Origin: Candidatus Glassiibacteriota bacterium
Lineage (GTDB): Bacteria > Gemmatimonadota > Glassbacteria > GWA2-58-10
Length of the DNA: 7,147 nt
Reading direction: 5' to 3'
NCBI GenBank assembly: GCA_030604975.1
Contig: JAUVUV010000111.1
Location: 1-7,147, forward strand
Part shown: in pieces, positions 1-5,965 of the stretch
How the letters are laid out: each line of letters opens with the position of its first letter
Position numbering within the stretch: the first letter of the stretch is position 1
Position numbers and translations under genes: made by a program
Notes under the pieces: generated by a model
The model's database searches: none
What the model saw: the letters and a program-made list of their open reading frames with translations, nothing else
Told to the model about the DNA's origin: nothing

Positions 1-1
1 C

Positions 2-1957
2 GTACATGAACTCGTTGTCGAGATCACGAGTGGATCTTGTTTGCGACGACCCATAGATTTCAAATATGTGGTTATCGAACAGGGTGGCCTGAAGACCGAA
101 CTTGGCCCGGTTTTGCCTGTTCCACTGCAAGTCCAGGTCGACCTTGTAATTATGCTGCTTCTCGTACTGGTAGTTATAATTAATAGAGTAAAGCCGGGCA
201 GGCCCTTCATACCGGAACGGTGTCGTATACATATAATCCCCGATTGAATAGCCCGTGGCTCCATCCGGCAGGTATTTCTGGAACAATTCCGGGTCCGTCG
301 GAGTAGTCCTGCCCGGGTAAGTCTCTACCAGGAACGGGATGTCATTGGGCATCCAGGACATGAACGTCCCATGGGCATCAAGTGGCATATCTCCCCAGTC
401 CCAGCCGCGGACGAAGTTGTCCTTCAGGTTCGAGCTGTTGAGGTCCTGGGTCCTGAAATTGCTGTAGCGCACCTGCAGGGAAGCATTGCGCTGGGAGGAG
501 CGGTAGAAGTCCCAGTCAGCTCCGAGCACTATGTTGGTGGTGCGGGTTCTGCGCCCCAGGTTTATCGGCACTATCGCATTCCACACGCCGTCCTCATCCT
601 GCCAGTCGCCGTCGGCTGCATCCCAGTCGCGCGTGGGAATCATGTCCGAATCGATCTTCCCGTAGTTGAAATAGTCGGTCTTCCAGGTACGCTGGAAGCG
701 GGAGAAGTTGCCGCTGCCGATGAATTTCAGACCCTGCCTCGGGGAAAAGGTGAGTTTCCCTGAGCTCAGGTTCCTGTCCATCCAGTTGTTGGGCTGACGG
801 GCCGGGTGATAAGGCGAAAACACCCCGACCGGCCCTTCACCGGTCTGCTCGGCATAAAACTTCTGCCCTGTTTCGAACATCTCCATGGTATAGACAGGCT
901 GAATTTCCTTGGCGCCCAGCACCACGTCATTGCGAACCGCAAGGTTCAGGCGGTCGACAAATGTTTGATTGATTCCACGGAACCCCTCGCTGGAATGAGT
1001 CGGGCTCGCATCGGCACGTCCCTGGAGCTCTCCCGAGATGTGGAAATACAGGTGCGGGATTCCAGTGGGGCCGCCGATATCGGCCTGTAGCTGGTTGTAG
1101 CCGTAATCGGCTGTGCGCGGGTTGAGCTCGTCGGAGGTAACCCTGGCACTACCCCTCAGCTGCGTGCCGCCTTCCTTGGTCACGATGTTGATTATCCCGG
1201 ACTGGGCGTTCCCGTACTCGGCCTGGAAGCCGCCGGTGATTATATCCACTTCCTCAACAGAGGCGGTAGAGAAATCCAGCGGGGTGGTGTCCTCACCGCG
1301 GGAGCCGATCTCTTGCTCAAAGATCCAGCTGGACCCGTCCTTGAAGGGGTTGGCCGTGTAGTTGCGCACGGTAATGCCGTCCACAACCATGGCCTCCTCG
1401 CCCAGGCGGCCGCCGCGAATGCGCACGCCGCGGGACAGGCCGCCCTCGCCGCCGACCTGCACGCCTGCTTCGAGAACCAGCAAATCGTCCAAAGTTGTGG
1501 CCGGTGTCTCGACAATGGCCTCAGCGGTCAGGCGCTGCTTGGACACCGTCTGGTCTCTGGGCATCATCGGCTCGGCCTCGGCCATGATCGTGATACCTGC
1601 CAACTCGACGATTGTCGAGCTTATGTTGCAGTCCACGGTCTCGGTCTGCCCGGCGAGCAGAAGCCGATTTTCAATAGTTGTCCTCTGGTAACCTGTGTAG
1701 GAAAAGGTAATGGATTTGCGGCCGGGTGGGACATTCAGAATGAAATAGTAGCCATCCGCGTTGGTTACGTTACCACGCTGAGTGCCCTCTATTATCACCT
1801 GAACTCCAGCCAGCGGCGCGCCTGTGTCCTGATCTCTGACAGTGCCCTCAACCTTTGACGTGTTTAGCTGTGCAAAGGCTGAAACCGAGAGCAAGGCTAC
1901 CATGATCAAGCTCAACACGGTTACCATCAAACTGGAAACCTTACTGTTAATTGACAT
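2..1957 (-). CDS. TonB-dependent receptor with N-terminal carboxypeptidase-regulatory-like domain (partial, 3' end missing)
   Basis: Outer-membrane receptor of the TonB-dependent family, which moves a ligand across the outer membrane using energy passed on by TonB. The ligand here is unknown. The frame is open without a stop from the ATG at 1957 to the window edge, giving 652 residues. Residues 1-29 look like a signal peptide: a hydrophobic stretch ending in AFA, then Gln30. Residues 34 to about 112 fit a carboxypeptidase-regulatory-like beta sandwich, with VEGTVRDQDTGAPLAGV, a glycine-rich NADGYYF turn and NVPPGRKSITFSYTGYQ. ITIMAEAEP at 122-130 sits where a TonB-box-like segment would precede the plug. 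The plug runs to about 265 and shows RGVRIRGGR, VVDGITVRN (D193, G194) and GGFQAEYGNAQSGIINIVTK (243-261). From about 270 the sequence is rich in aromatic and polar strands, as in the start of a beta barrel. The rest of the barrel lies outside the window. The start is fixed by AGGAGG four bases upstream. No SusD-like partner is visible. Confidence 0.93.
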   Translation of the reverse strand, partial: MSINSKVSSLMVTVLSLIMVALLSVSAFAQLNTSKVEGTVRDQDTGAPLAGVQVIIEGTQRGNVTNADGYYFILNVPPGRKSITFSYTGYQRTTIENRLLLAGQTETVDCNISSTIVELAGITIMAEAEPMMPRDQTVSKQRLTAEAIVETPATTLDDLLVLEAGVQVGGEGGLSRGVRIRGGRLGEEAMVVDGITVRNYTANPFKDGSSWIFEQEIGSRGEDTTPLDFSTASVEEVDIITGGFQAEYGNAQSGIINIVTKEGGTQLRGSARVTSDELNPRTADYGYNQLQADIGGPTGIPHLYFHISGELQGRADASPTHSSEGFRGINQTFVDRLNLAVRNDVVLGAKEIQPVYTMEMFETGQKFYAEQTGEGPVGVFSPYHPARQPNNWMDRNLSSGKLTFSPRQGLKFIGSGNFSRFQRTWKTDYFNYGKIDSDMIPTRDWDAADGDWQDEDGVWNAIVPINLGRRTRTTNIVLGADWDFYRSSQRNASLQVRYSNFRTQDLNSSNLKDNFVRGWDWGDMPLDAHGTFMSWMPNDIPFLVETYPGRTTPTDPELFQKYLPDGATGYSIGDYMYTTPFRYEGPARLYSINYNYQYEKQHNYKVDLDLQWNRQNRAKFGLQATLFDNHIFEIYGSSQTRSTRDLDNEFMY

Positions 1958-1961
1958 TAAT

Positions 1962-1967
1962 CCTCCT
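1962..1967 (-). promoter_or_regulatory. Ribosome binding site of the TonB-dependent receptor
   Basis: On the minus strand this reads AGGAGG, followed by ATTA and the ATG at 1957. It is a near-perfect Shine-Dalgarno match at short spacing and decides the start, because the signal peptide begins immediately after it. Confidence 0.85.
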
Positions 1968-1983
1968 GAAATAGAACTTTAGG

Positions 1984-1989
1984 ATTATA
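1984..1989 (-). promoter_or_regulatory. Possible -10 box (TATAAT) for the receptor gene
   Basis: The minus strand reads TATAAT here, an exact match to the bacterial -10 consensus, about 27 bases upstream of the receptor start. No convincing -35 hexamer lies 16-18 bases further upstream; the bases there read AATGAA or similar. A transcript starting here would carry only a very short leader and would exclude the small ORF at 2016-2078. The match may be chance. Confidence 0.2.
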
Positions 1990-2015
1990 TGCGACAAAAC
2001 TGGACTTTCATTGAT

Positions 2016-2078
2016 TTATTCTGCACCTCCTTTGCTAATGTTCACAGCTCTCAAAACCTTCCCTTTCTTTTTTGGCAT
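2016..2078 (-). CDS. Possible small ORF (20 codons) in the leader of the receptor gene
   Basis: The minus-strand ORF reads MPKKKGKVLRAVNISKGGAE and stop. It is preceded by AAGGAGGTGAA directly before its ATG, with GGAGG four bases upstream, which is as strong as the receptor's own ribosome binding site. The peptide is basic at its N-terminus and has no signal peptide or membrane segment. Its stop lies 58 bases upstream of the receptor ATG, so it could be a leader peptide or an independent small protein. Its final Lys-Gly-Gly codons create a second AAAGGAGG motif (2026-2033), which could recruit ribosomes just downstream. I do not recognise the peptide. An ORF this short can occur by chance, and the ribosome binding site is the main support. 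Confidence 0.35.
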   Translation of the reverse strand: MPKKKGKVLRAVNISKGGAE

Positions 2079-2108
2079 TTCACCTCCTTGCTGAGCAGTT
2101 GGAAAATC

Positions 2109-2134
2109 GCAGCCTGAGTTCTGAACCCTGCTGC
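2109..2134 (-). promoter_or_regulatory. Leader hairpin upstream of the small ORF and receptor
   Basis: On the minus strand GCAGC pairs with GCTGC. Inside that, GGGTT pairs with AACTC (one G-U pair) around a three-base loop, with a 1x2 internal loop between the two stems. The hairpin ends about 22 bases before the AAGGAGG of the small ORF. It is not followed by a T-run on the minus strand, so it does not look like an intrinsic terminator. If transcribed it would be a compact RNA stem in the 5' leader. No known riboswitch core was recognised around it. Confidence 0.3.
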
Positions 2135-2177
2135 AGTGGATAATCTTTTTGCCGTTCTTACCGTGATATTTCGCAAA

Positions 2178-2193
2178 TCGGTTCAAGAACCGA
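2178..2193. promoter_or_regulatory. 16-bp perfect palindrome, candidate operator
   Basis: TCGGTTC-AA-GAACCGA has two perfect 7-base arms around an AA centre. This is the size and symmetry expected of a site for a dimeric helix-turn-helix repressor. It lies about 100 bases upstream of the small ORF and 220 bases upstream of the receptor start, within the divergent intergenic region. No regulator gene is in the window, so the binding protein is unknown. Confidence 0.35.
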
Positions 2194-2217
2194 CCGGCTA
2201 TTTATTTACTCAATCCA

Positions 2218-2229
2218 TATTGCGCAATA
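2218..2229. promoter_or_regulatory. 12-bp perfect palindrome, candidate operator
   Basis: TATTGCGCAATA is a perfect even palindrome with no spacer. It lies 38 bases (centre to centre) from the palindrome at 2178-2193. It could be a regulator site. Taken alone it is short enough to be chance. Confidence 0.25.
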
Positions 2230-2249
2230 CGGCAATCCTGAATAAAGTG

Positions 2250-2264
2250 ATGGCTTAAAGCCAT
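2250..2264. promoter_or_regulatory. 15-bp palindrome (ATGGCTT-A-AAGCCAT)
   Basis: Two perfect 7-base arms flank a single A. As RNA it could form only a short stem (ATGGC/GCCAT with a five-base loop) and no T-run follows, so it does not look like a terminator. It is the third perfect palindrome within about 90 bases, which favours a protein-binding role, but no known motif was recognised. Confidence 0.25.
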
Positions 2265-2330
2265 TTATGACAAATTAGTGGAAGCTTTTCCCTTCTATCA
2301 TTCCTTCAGCTCGGACATCAAAGGAATAAA

Positions 2331-2405
2331 ATGCAAAAAGAAAATGTTCAGGGAATACTCAACGGAAGGGTGAAACGCAGACAGGGAGCAGAGCCGATTA
2401 TCTAA
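2331..2405 (+). CDS. Weak candidate small ORF (24 codons)
   Basis: The ORF reads MQKENVQGILNGRVKRRQ followed by GAEPII and stop. AAGGA lies five bases upstream of the ATG, an acceptable ribosome binding site. The peptide is hydrophilic and basic, with no membrane segment. It stands about 280 bases before the next gene on the same strand, with no sign of coupling. I do not recognise it, and chance occurrence is a real possibility. Confidence 0.15.
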   Translation: MQKENVQGILNGRVKRRQGAEPII

Positions 2406-2452
2406 CTCTTTATTGGAAACAGGGATACAGCCTTTAGAAAATTCTATAACCA

Positions 2453-2493
2453 TTTCCCGCCCACTTGAAAGTGACTATGAATTGCGGGAGAAA
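2453..2493 (+). promoter_or_regulatory. Nested inverted repeat upstream of the fusion gene
   Basis: TTTCCCGC (2453-2460) pairs with GCGGGAGAAA (2484-2493) apart from one bulged base. Inside, CACTT (2462-2466) can pair with AAGTG (2469-2473). The sequence after it is AT-rich but has no clean T-run, so a terminator is unlikely. It could be a structured element near a promoter for the plus-strand genes, or a protein-binding site. No known RNA family was recognised. Confidence 0.2.
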
Positions 2494-2668
2494 TATCTTA
2501 AAATATGTCTTATTATAAATACTAAGGCAAGTAACGTCAAGAAAATTTATTTAAAATTTATACTATTTTTATTTTTGTTCTTTTGACCTTATTTTGTTAC
2601 TTTTTGTCCCAGATTGGAAAAGCAGGAAAATTCATGGCCCGTAATTTTTAATTTCTTTCTTCTCATTT

Positions 2669-2676
2669 GGAGGAGG
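2669..2676 (+). promoter_or_regulatory. Ribosome binding site of the fusion gene
   Basis: GGAGGAGG lies 11 bases before the ATG at 2688. It supports that start over the TTG at 2667, which would lie upstream of the ribosome binding site and add seven mostly acidic residues before the first membrane segment. In this family the protein usually begins directly before the first hydrophobic helix. Confidence 0.75.
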
Positions 2677-2687
2677 ATCCCGAAGTT

Positions 2688-5600
2688 ATGCAACTGCGTC
2701 TTATCAGCGGATTGCTTTATCTCTGTTTTCTGTTTTCCGGAGCGAGCGGTCTTATTTTTGAAATCGTCTGGATGCGCAAGCTTACGCTTGTTTTCGGCAA
2801 CACCGTACACGCCGTGAGTACCGTTATTGCTGTTTTTATGGGGGGGCTGGCCCTGGGAAGCTGGATATTCGGCAAGATAGCCGACTCTTCGAACAGACTC
2901 CTGAGGCTTTACATATTTCTCGAACTCGGCATTGCGGTCTCTGGCCTGACAATCTCGCTCCTTCTGATGCCGGTGCTGGACAATGCCTACATCTTCCTTC
3001 ACGGCCTGGGATTGAGGACCGGCGCGACTCTGTTCGGCGTCCGGTTCATTTTATTGGTGCTGATCATGCTTGTGCCTACCATTTTGATGGGCGGCACCCT
3101 GCCGGTTATCGGGCGCTATCTGGTACGTTCACAGTCCGAGCTTGGCTCGCGTATCGGGACACTCTACGGGATGAACACATTGGGCGCGGTGATTGGAACA
3201 TTCTCCTGTGGTTTCTGGCTGATCGCAATTTTCGGTGAAACAGGTACAATCCTGATCGCGGTTTTGTGTAATCTGGCGGCTTGTTTTATCGCCTTTGCGG
3301 CTTTCCGCACCGGCATGCGCAAGTCAGCCGGGCCTGTAGAAAAAGAAAAAGCCTTTCGCGCCTCGATTTATCCGGAATCCAGGCTCGACCTCGTTCCCCT
3401 GCTGTACGCTTTCAGCGGGTTCGCCGCTATGGCTTACGAGGTTCTCTGGACCAGGGCGCTGATCTATTTTGTCGGACTCTCGGTTCATGCCTTTGTGACC
3501 ATTCTTACCTGCTTTCTAGCCGGTATCGCGGTTGGTTCTTTTATCGCCACCCGTTTTGTGGACAGGTGCAGGCCGCTTTTCCTTCTTTTCGGCTCCCTTC
3601 AGTGGATTCTGGCTTTTGCAGGCGTAGCCAGTATCCCGATGATCGGCCAATTGAATAAAATCTATCTGAGCCTTAACCTGTGGCTGGAAGCCAACACCTG
3701 GAACCAGGTCGCAATGGTAAAATTCCTTCTCTGCCTGGCTATCCTGGGATTGCCTACCCTGGCCATGGGTGCTGCTTTTCCGACAGCGAACAAGCTGTTC
3801 ATCCGGCGAAAAAACTCGCTGGGAAGAGGCGTGGGCACCCTTTATGCCTCCAATACTGCGGGAACCATACTTGGTTCACTCTTTGCCGGTTTCCTCCTGC
3901 TGCCGCTGGCCGGGATAACCGGTTCCATCCTGATTGTGGCAGGGATCAATACCGTACTTGCAGTTGCCGCCACATACCTGGAAACCGAAAAAATCCGTAG
4001 TATCAGATTGATTCCTGCAGCCGGCCTGGTTCTTATTCTGGCCTCTACTGGCATAGTCTACGCTACAGGCGGCCTGGTCCCGATCATCCGCCACAGCCTG
4101 CACAACTTGGGTAAGGAGATCCTGTATTTCAAGGAGGGCACCGAGGCCAGCCTTGCCGTGCTGCGGAATGTGGACGGCCACCGTGAACTGAATATCAATG
4201 GAGAAAGTACGGCTTATACCGGCTTCGATGATATTGTGATCCACAAGCTGCTTTCCCATCTGCCGATTCTCCACCATCCCGACCCGAAAAGTGTGCTCGT
4301 GGTCGGTTTCGGGTTCGGAAGCACGGTATATACAGCCACCAGGTACGATCTTCCGGTAATTGAATGCGTGGAACTGGTGCCCGAGGAGGCTCATACGGCG
4401 AGTTACTTTATTCCTGAAAACCACGGTGTGCTGGACAGCGGGCTGGTAAAGATGGTATTCGATGACGGCCGCAACCAGATTCTCACCTCTAAAGGCAAGT
4501 ACGATGTGATCTCTTTCAACGCGATTCATCCCAAGCTGAGCCCGATGCTCTATACGCTGGATTTTTACCGACTCTGCGCCAGGGCCCTCGCCCCTGGGGG
4601 GACGATCTGCGCCTGGCTTCCCACCAACGGGCTTACTCTCACCGAATTCAAAAGCCTGCTGCGCAGTTTTGTTGAGGTATTTCCCCATAGCAGCCTCTGG
4701 TGGTGCAACCCGGCCAATATTATCCTGCTCGGCGTTTCCGAACCACTCGAGGTAGACTTTCCGGCCTACCGGCGCTCTATCGCGGTGGAGAAAATCAATA
4801 CGGACCTGGCCGAGGTGAGGCTTGATCACCCCCTTGCTCTGGCCTCGTTATTCATCATGGGTGAGCAACGCCTGCGACAGCTGACTGCCGATGCCCCCCT
4901 GAATACCGATTCAGAGCCAGTGATTGAATTTTCCAGAACCATGGAGCCCCATGTACCCCTGGAGACCTACCACTGGATGATGGACAACCTGGAACCGATC
5001 ACCGATTATTTTGTATGGAAAAATGTTCCCCCGAGGGTTGCTGCTGACAGCCTGGCCGAGCTCCGGGCACGCTGTGAAAAATGGTACCGGGCCCGCGATA
5101 AGTTTTACCAGGGTAAGTTCGCAAGCTGGACTTTCCAGGAACCCTCAGTCTCGGTAAACCTTTACCGGCAGGCGCTTGCAATGAACCCGGAGGATGATTA
5201 TGTCAGGTATTTTGTCGAACCTCCTCTGGAAGACCCGGACTCCCTTAAAGCGTTAGCTGCGGAAAACCGGGAGGATTTCGTGGTACGCTACCAGTTGGGC
5301 AATTACTATTTCACCAAAGGCGAAACAGCCCAGGCCAAGCAATGGTTCCGCGAGGTGACGAGAATTGTTCCGGAACACGCCCAGGCCTGGTTTCAACTCG
5401 GTGTTTGTGCCGATGCCCAAGGCAACTCTTTCGAGAGCGAGAGATATTTCCGCCGTGTTCTGGAAATAAATCCAGCAAACCCGCAAGCGATGATTAATCT
5501 GGGGCTCACTTTCTACCGGCGGAAGGACCTTACCGAAGCGGAGAAATACTTTCAGCGGGCGCTCCGGACCAGCCCCGGCAACGGCCAGGCAATGTTCAAT

Positions 5601-5912
5601 CTGGCTAATATCAGGCTGCGCCAGAATAACACGCGGGAAGCCGAGAGACTGTTCCGGGAGACAGTCGAGAACAATCCATTCATGTCTCTGGCCTATCTCA
5701 ATCTCGGCGTGATGCAAACCAAGCGCGGCGATTACCCCGGAGCCGTGGAGAACTACAAACAGTCAATCGAGCTCTCCCCGGGCCTTTTACCGGCATACCG
5801 CAACCTGGCCATAGCTTACGAAAAAATGGGAGATGCCACGAACGCCGAAAAATACCGCGACCTCGCCAGGCGGCTCGAGGCTCGTATAAGCGGCTCTGTC
5901 AATGAAAATTAA
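2688..5912 (+). CDS. Fused MFS-like membrane / spermidine-synthase-like / TPR protein
   Basis: A 1074-residue inner-membrane protein in three parts. Residues 1 to about 470 form 12 or more transmembrane helices in two homologous halves; matching motifs recur exactly 226 residues apart (E25/E251, M134/M360, N163/N389). Residues 479 to about 760 match the spermidine-synthase-like domain: LYFKEGTEASLAVL, a SAM-binding loop VLVVGFGFGS (536-545), acidic E562 in CVELVPEE, DDGR (592-595), and the late APLNTDSEP motif (736-744). Residues 865-1068 are six TPRs of 34 residues, probably for protein contacts. The usual acidic SDP or SEP motif after YDVI is replaced by SFNAIHP (609-615), so true aminopropyl transfer is doubtful; the domain may bind SAM or another ligand. 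The activity of most such fusions is not established. A 53-base gap to the next gene suggests co-transcription. The fold and architecture are confident; the reaction is not. Confidence 0.9.
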   Translation: MQLRLISGLLYLCFLFSGASGLIFEIVWMRKLTLVFGNTVHAVSTVIAVFMGGLALGSWIFGKIADSSNRLLRLYIFLELGIAVSGLTISLLLMPVLDNAYIFLHGLGLRTGATLFGVRFILLVLIMLVPTILMGGTLPVIGRYLVRSQSELGSRIGTLYGMNTLGAVIGTFSCGFWLIAIFGETGTILIAVLCNLAACFIAFAAFRTGMRKSAGPVEKEKAFRASIYPESRLDLVPLLYAFSGFAAMAYEVLWTRALIYFVGLSVHAFVTILTCFLAGIAVGSFIATRFVDRCRPLFLLFGSLQWILAFAGVASIPMIGQLNKIYLSLNLWLEANTWNQVAMVKFLLCLAILGLPTLAMGAAFPTANKLFIRRKNSLGRGVGTLYASNTAGTILGSLFAGFLLLPLAGITGSILIVAGINTVLAVAATYLETEKIRSIRLIPAAGLVLILASTGIVYATGGLVPIIRHSLHNLGKEILYFKEGTEASLAVLRNVDGHRELNINGESTAYTGFDDIVIHKLLSHLPILHHPDPKSVLVVGFGFGSTVYTATRYDLPVIECVELVPEEAHTASYFIPENHGVLDSGLVKMVFDDGRNQILTSKGKYDVISFNAIHPKLSPMLYTLDFYRLCARALAPGGTICAWLPTNGLTLTEFKSLLRSFVEVFPHSSLWWCNPANIILLGVSEPLEVDFPAYRRSIAVEKINTDLAEVRLDHPLALASLFIMGEQRLRQLTADAPLNTDSEPVIEFSRTMEPHVPLETYHWMMDNLEPITDYFVWKNVPPRVAADSLAELRARCEKWYRARDKFYQGKFASWTFQEPSVSVNLYRQALAMNPEDDYVRYFVEPPLEDPDSLKALAAENREDFVVRYQLGNYYFTKGETAQAKQWFREVTRIVPEHAQAWFQLGVCADAQGNSFESERYFRRVLEINPANPQAMINLGLTFYRRKDLTEAEKYFQRALRTSPGNGQAMFNLANIRLRQNNTREAERLFRETVENNPFMSLAYLNLGVMQTKRGDYPGAVENYKQSIELSPGLLPAYRNLAIAYEKMGDATNAEKYRDLARRLEARISGSVNEN
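5280..5891 (+). repeat. Six tandem TPR-coding units (protein-level repeat)
   Basis: Residues 865-1068 of the fusion protein fall into six consecutive 34-residue units without gaps. Each has the TPR pattern: a Leu-Gly or Leu-Ala pair in helix A, an aromatic or hydrophobic residue three or four positions later, Ala in helix B (for example TEAEKYFQRAL) and a Pro near position 32 (VPEH, NPAN, SPGN, NPFM, SPGL). The units have diverged at DNA level, so this is an old protein repeat and not a recent DNA duplication. An earlier, degenerate unit may lie around NLYRQALAMNPED. Confidence 0.88.
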
Positions 5913-5965
5913 CCAGGATAACGGCCCTTCAGCCAAATCAACCTAATTTGATATAAAGGTGGAGC

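Larger units (their letters stand above)
1958..2687. other. Divergent intergenic region, 730 bases
   Basis: The region separates the leftward receptor from the rightward fusion gene, so both sets of promoters must lie in or near it. Positions 1958-2270 have mixed composition and hold the small ORF, the leader hairpin and the palindromes listed separately. Positions 2490-2660 are strongly AT-rich, with runs such as TTTATTTAAAATTTATAC. TATACT at 2559-2564 is a possible -10 box for the plus-strand gene, but no good -35 stands at the right distance. No tRNA, known riboswitch or gene remnant was recognised. Confidence 0.6.

Noticed and set aside
371..1858. Plus-strand open frames opposite the receptor gene (for example 371-763, 806-1090 and 1313-1858)
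   Set aside because: The minus strand here encodes an uninterrupted receptor with signal peptide, regulatory-like domain and plug motifs. The plus-strand frames show no family features.
2250..2264. Palindrome as an intrinsic terminator
   Set aside because: The stem would be short and AT-containing and is not followed by a T-run on either strand. No gene ends nearby.
2667..2687. TTG at 2667 as start of the fusion gene
   Set aside because: It lies just upstream of, and overlaps, the GGAGGAGG that serves the ATG at 2688. The extra residues are acidic and do not fit the N-terminus of this family.
2589..3002. Minus-strand open frame of 137 codons running from the fusion gene into the intergenic region
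   Set aside because: It overlaps the conserved first membrane helices of the fusion gene. Its product is low in hydrophobic core and has no recognisable motif.
3876..4829. Long minus-strand open frame (317 codons) opposite the fusion gene
   Set aside because: It lies wholly inside the fusion gene, which has clear domain motifs in its own frame. The translation shows no recognisable domain and is a by-product of codon use on the other strand.
5913..5965. Terminator between the fusion gene and the last gene
   Set aside because: Only a weak ATCAA/TTGAT inverted repeat is present, with no T-run. The short gap favours co-transcription.
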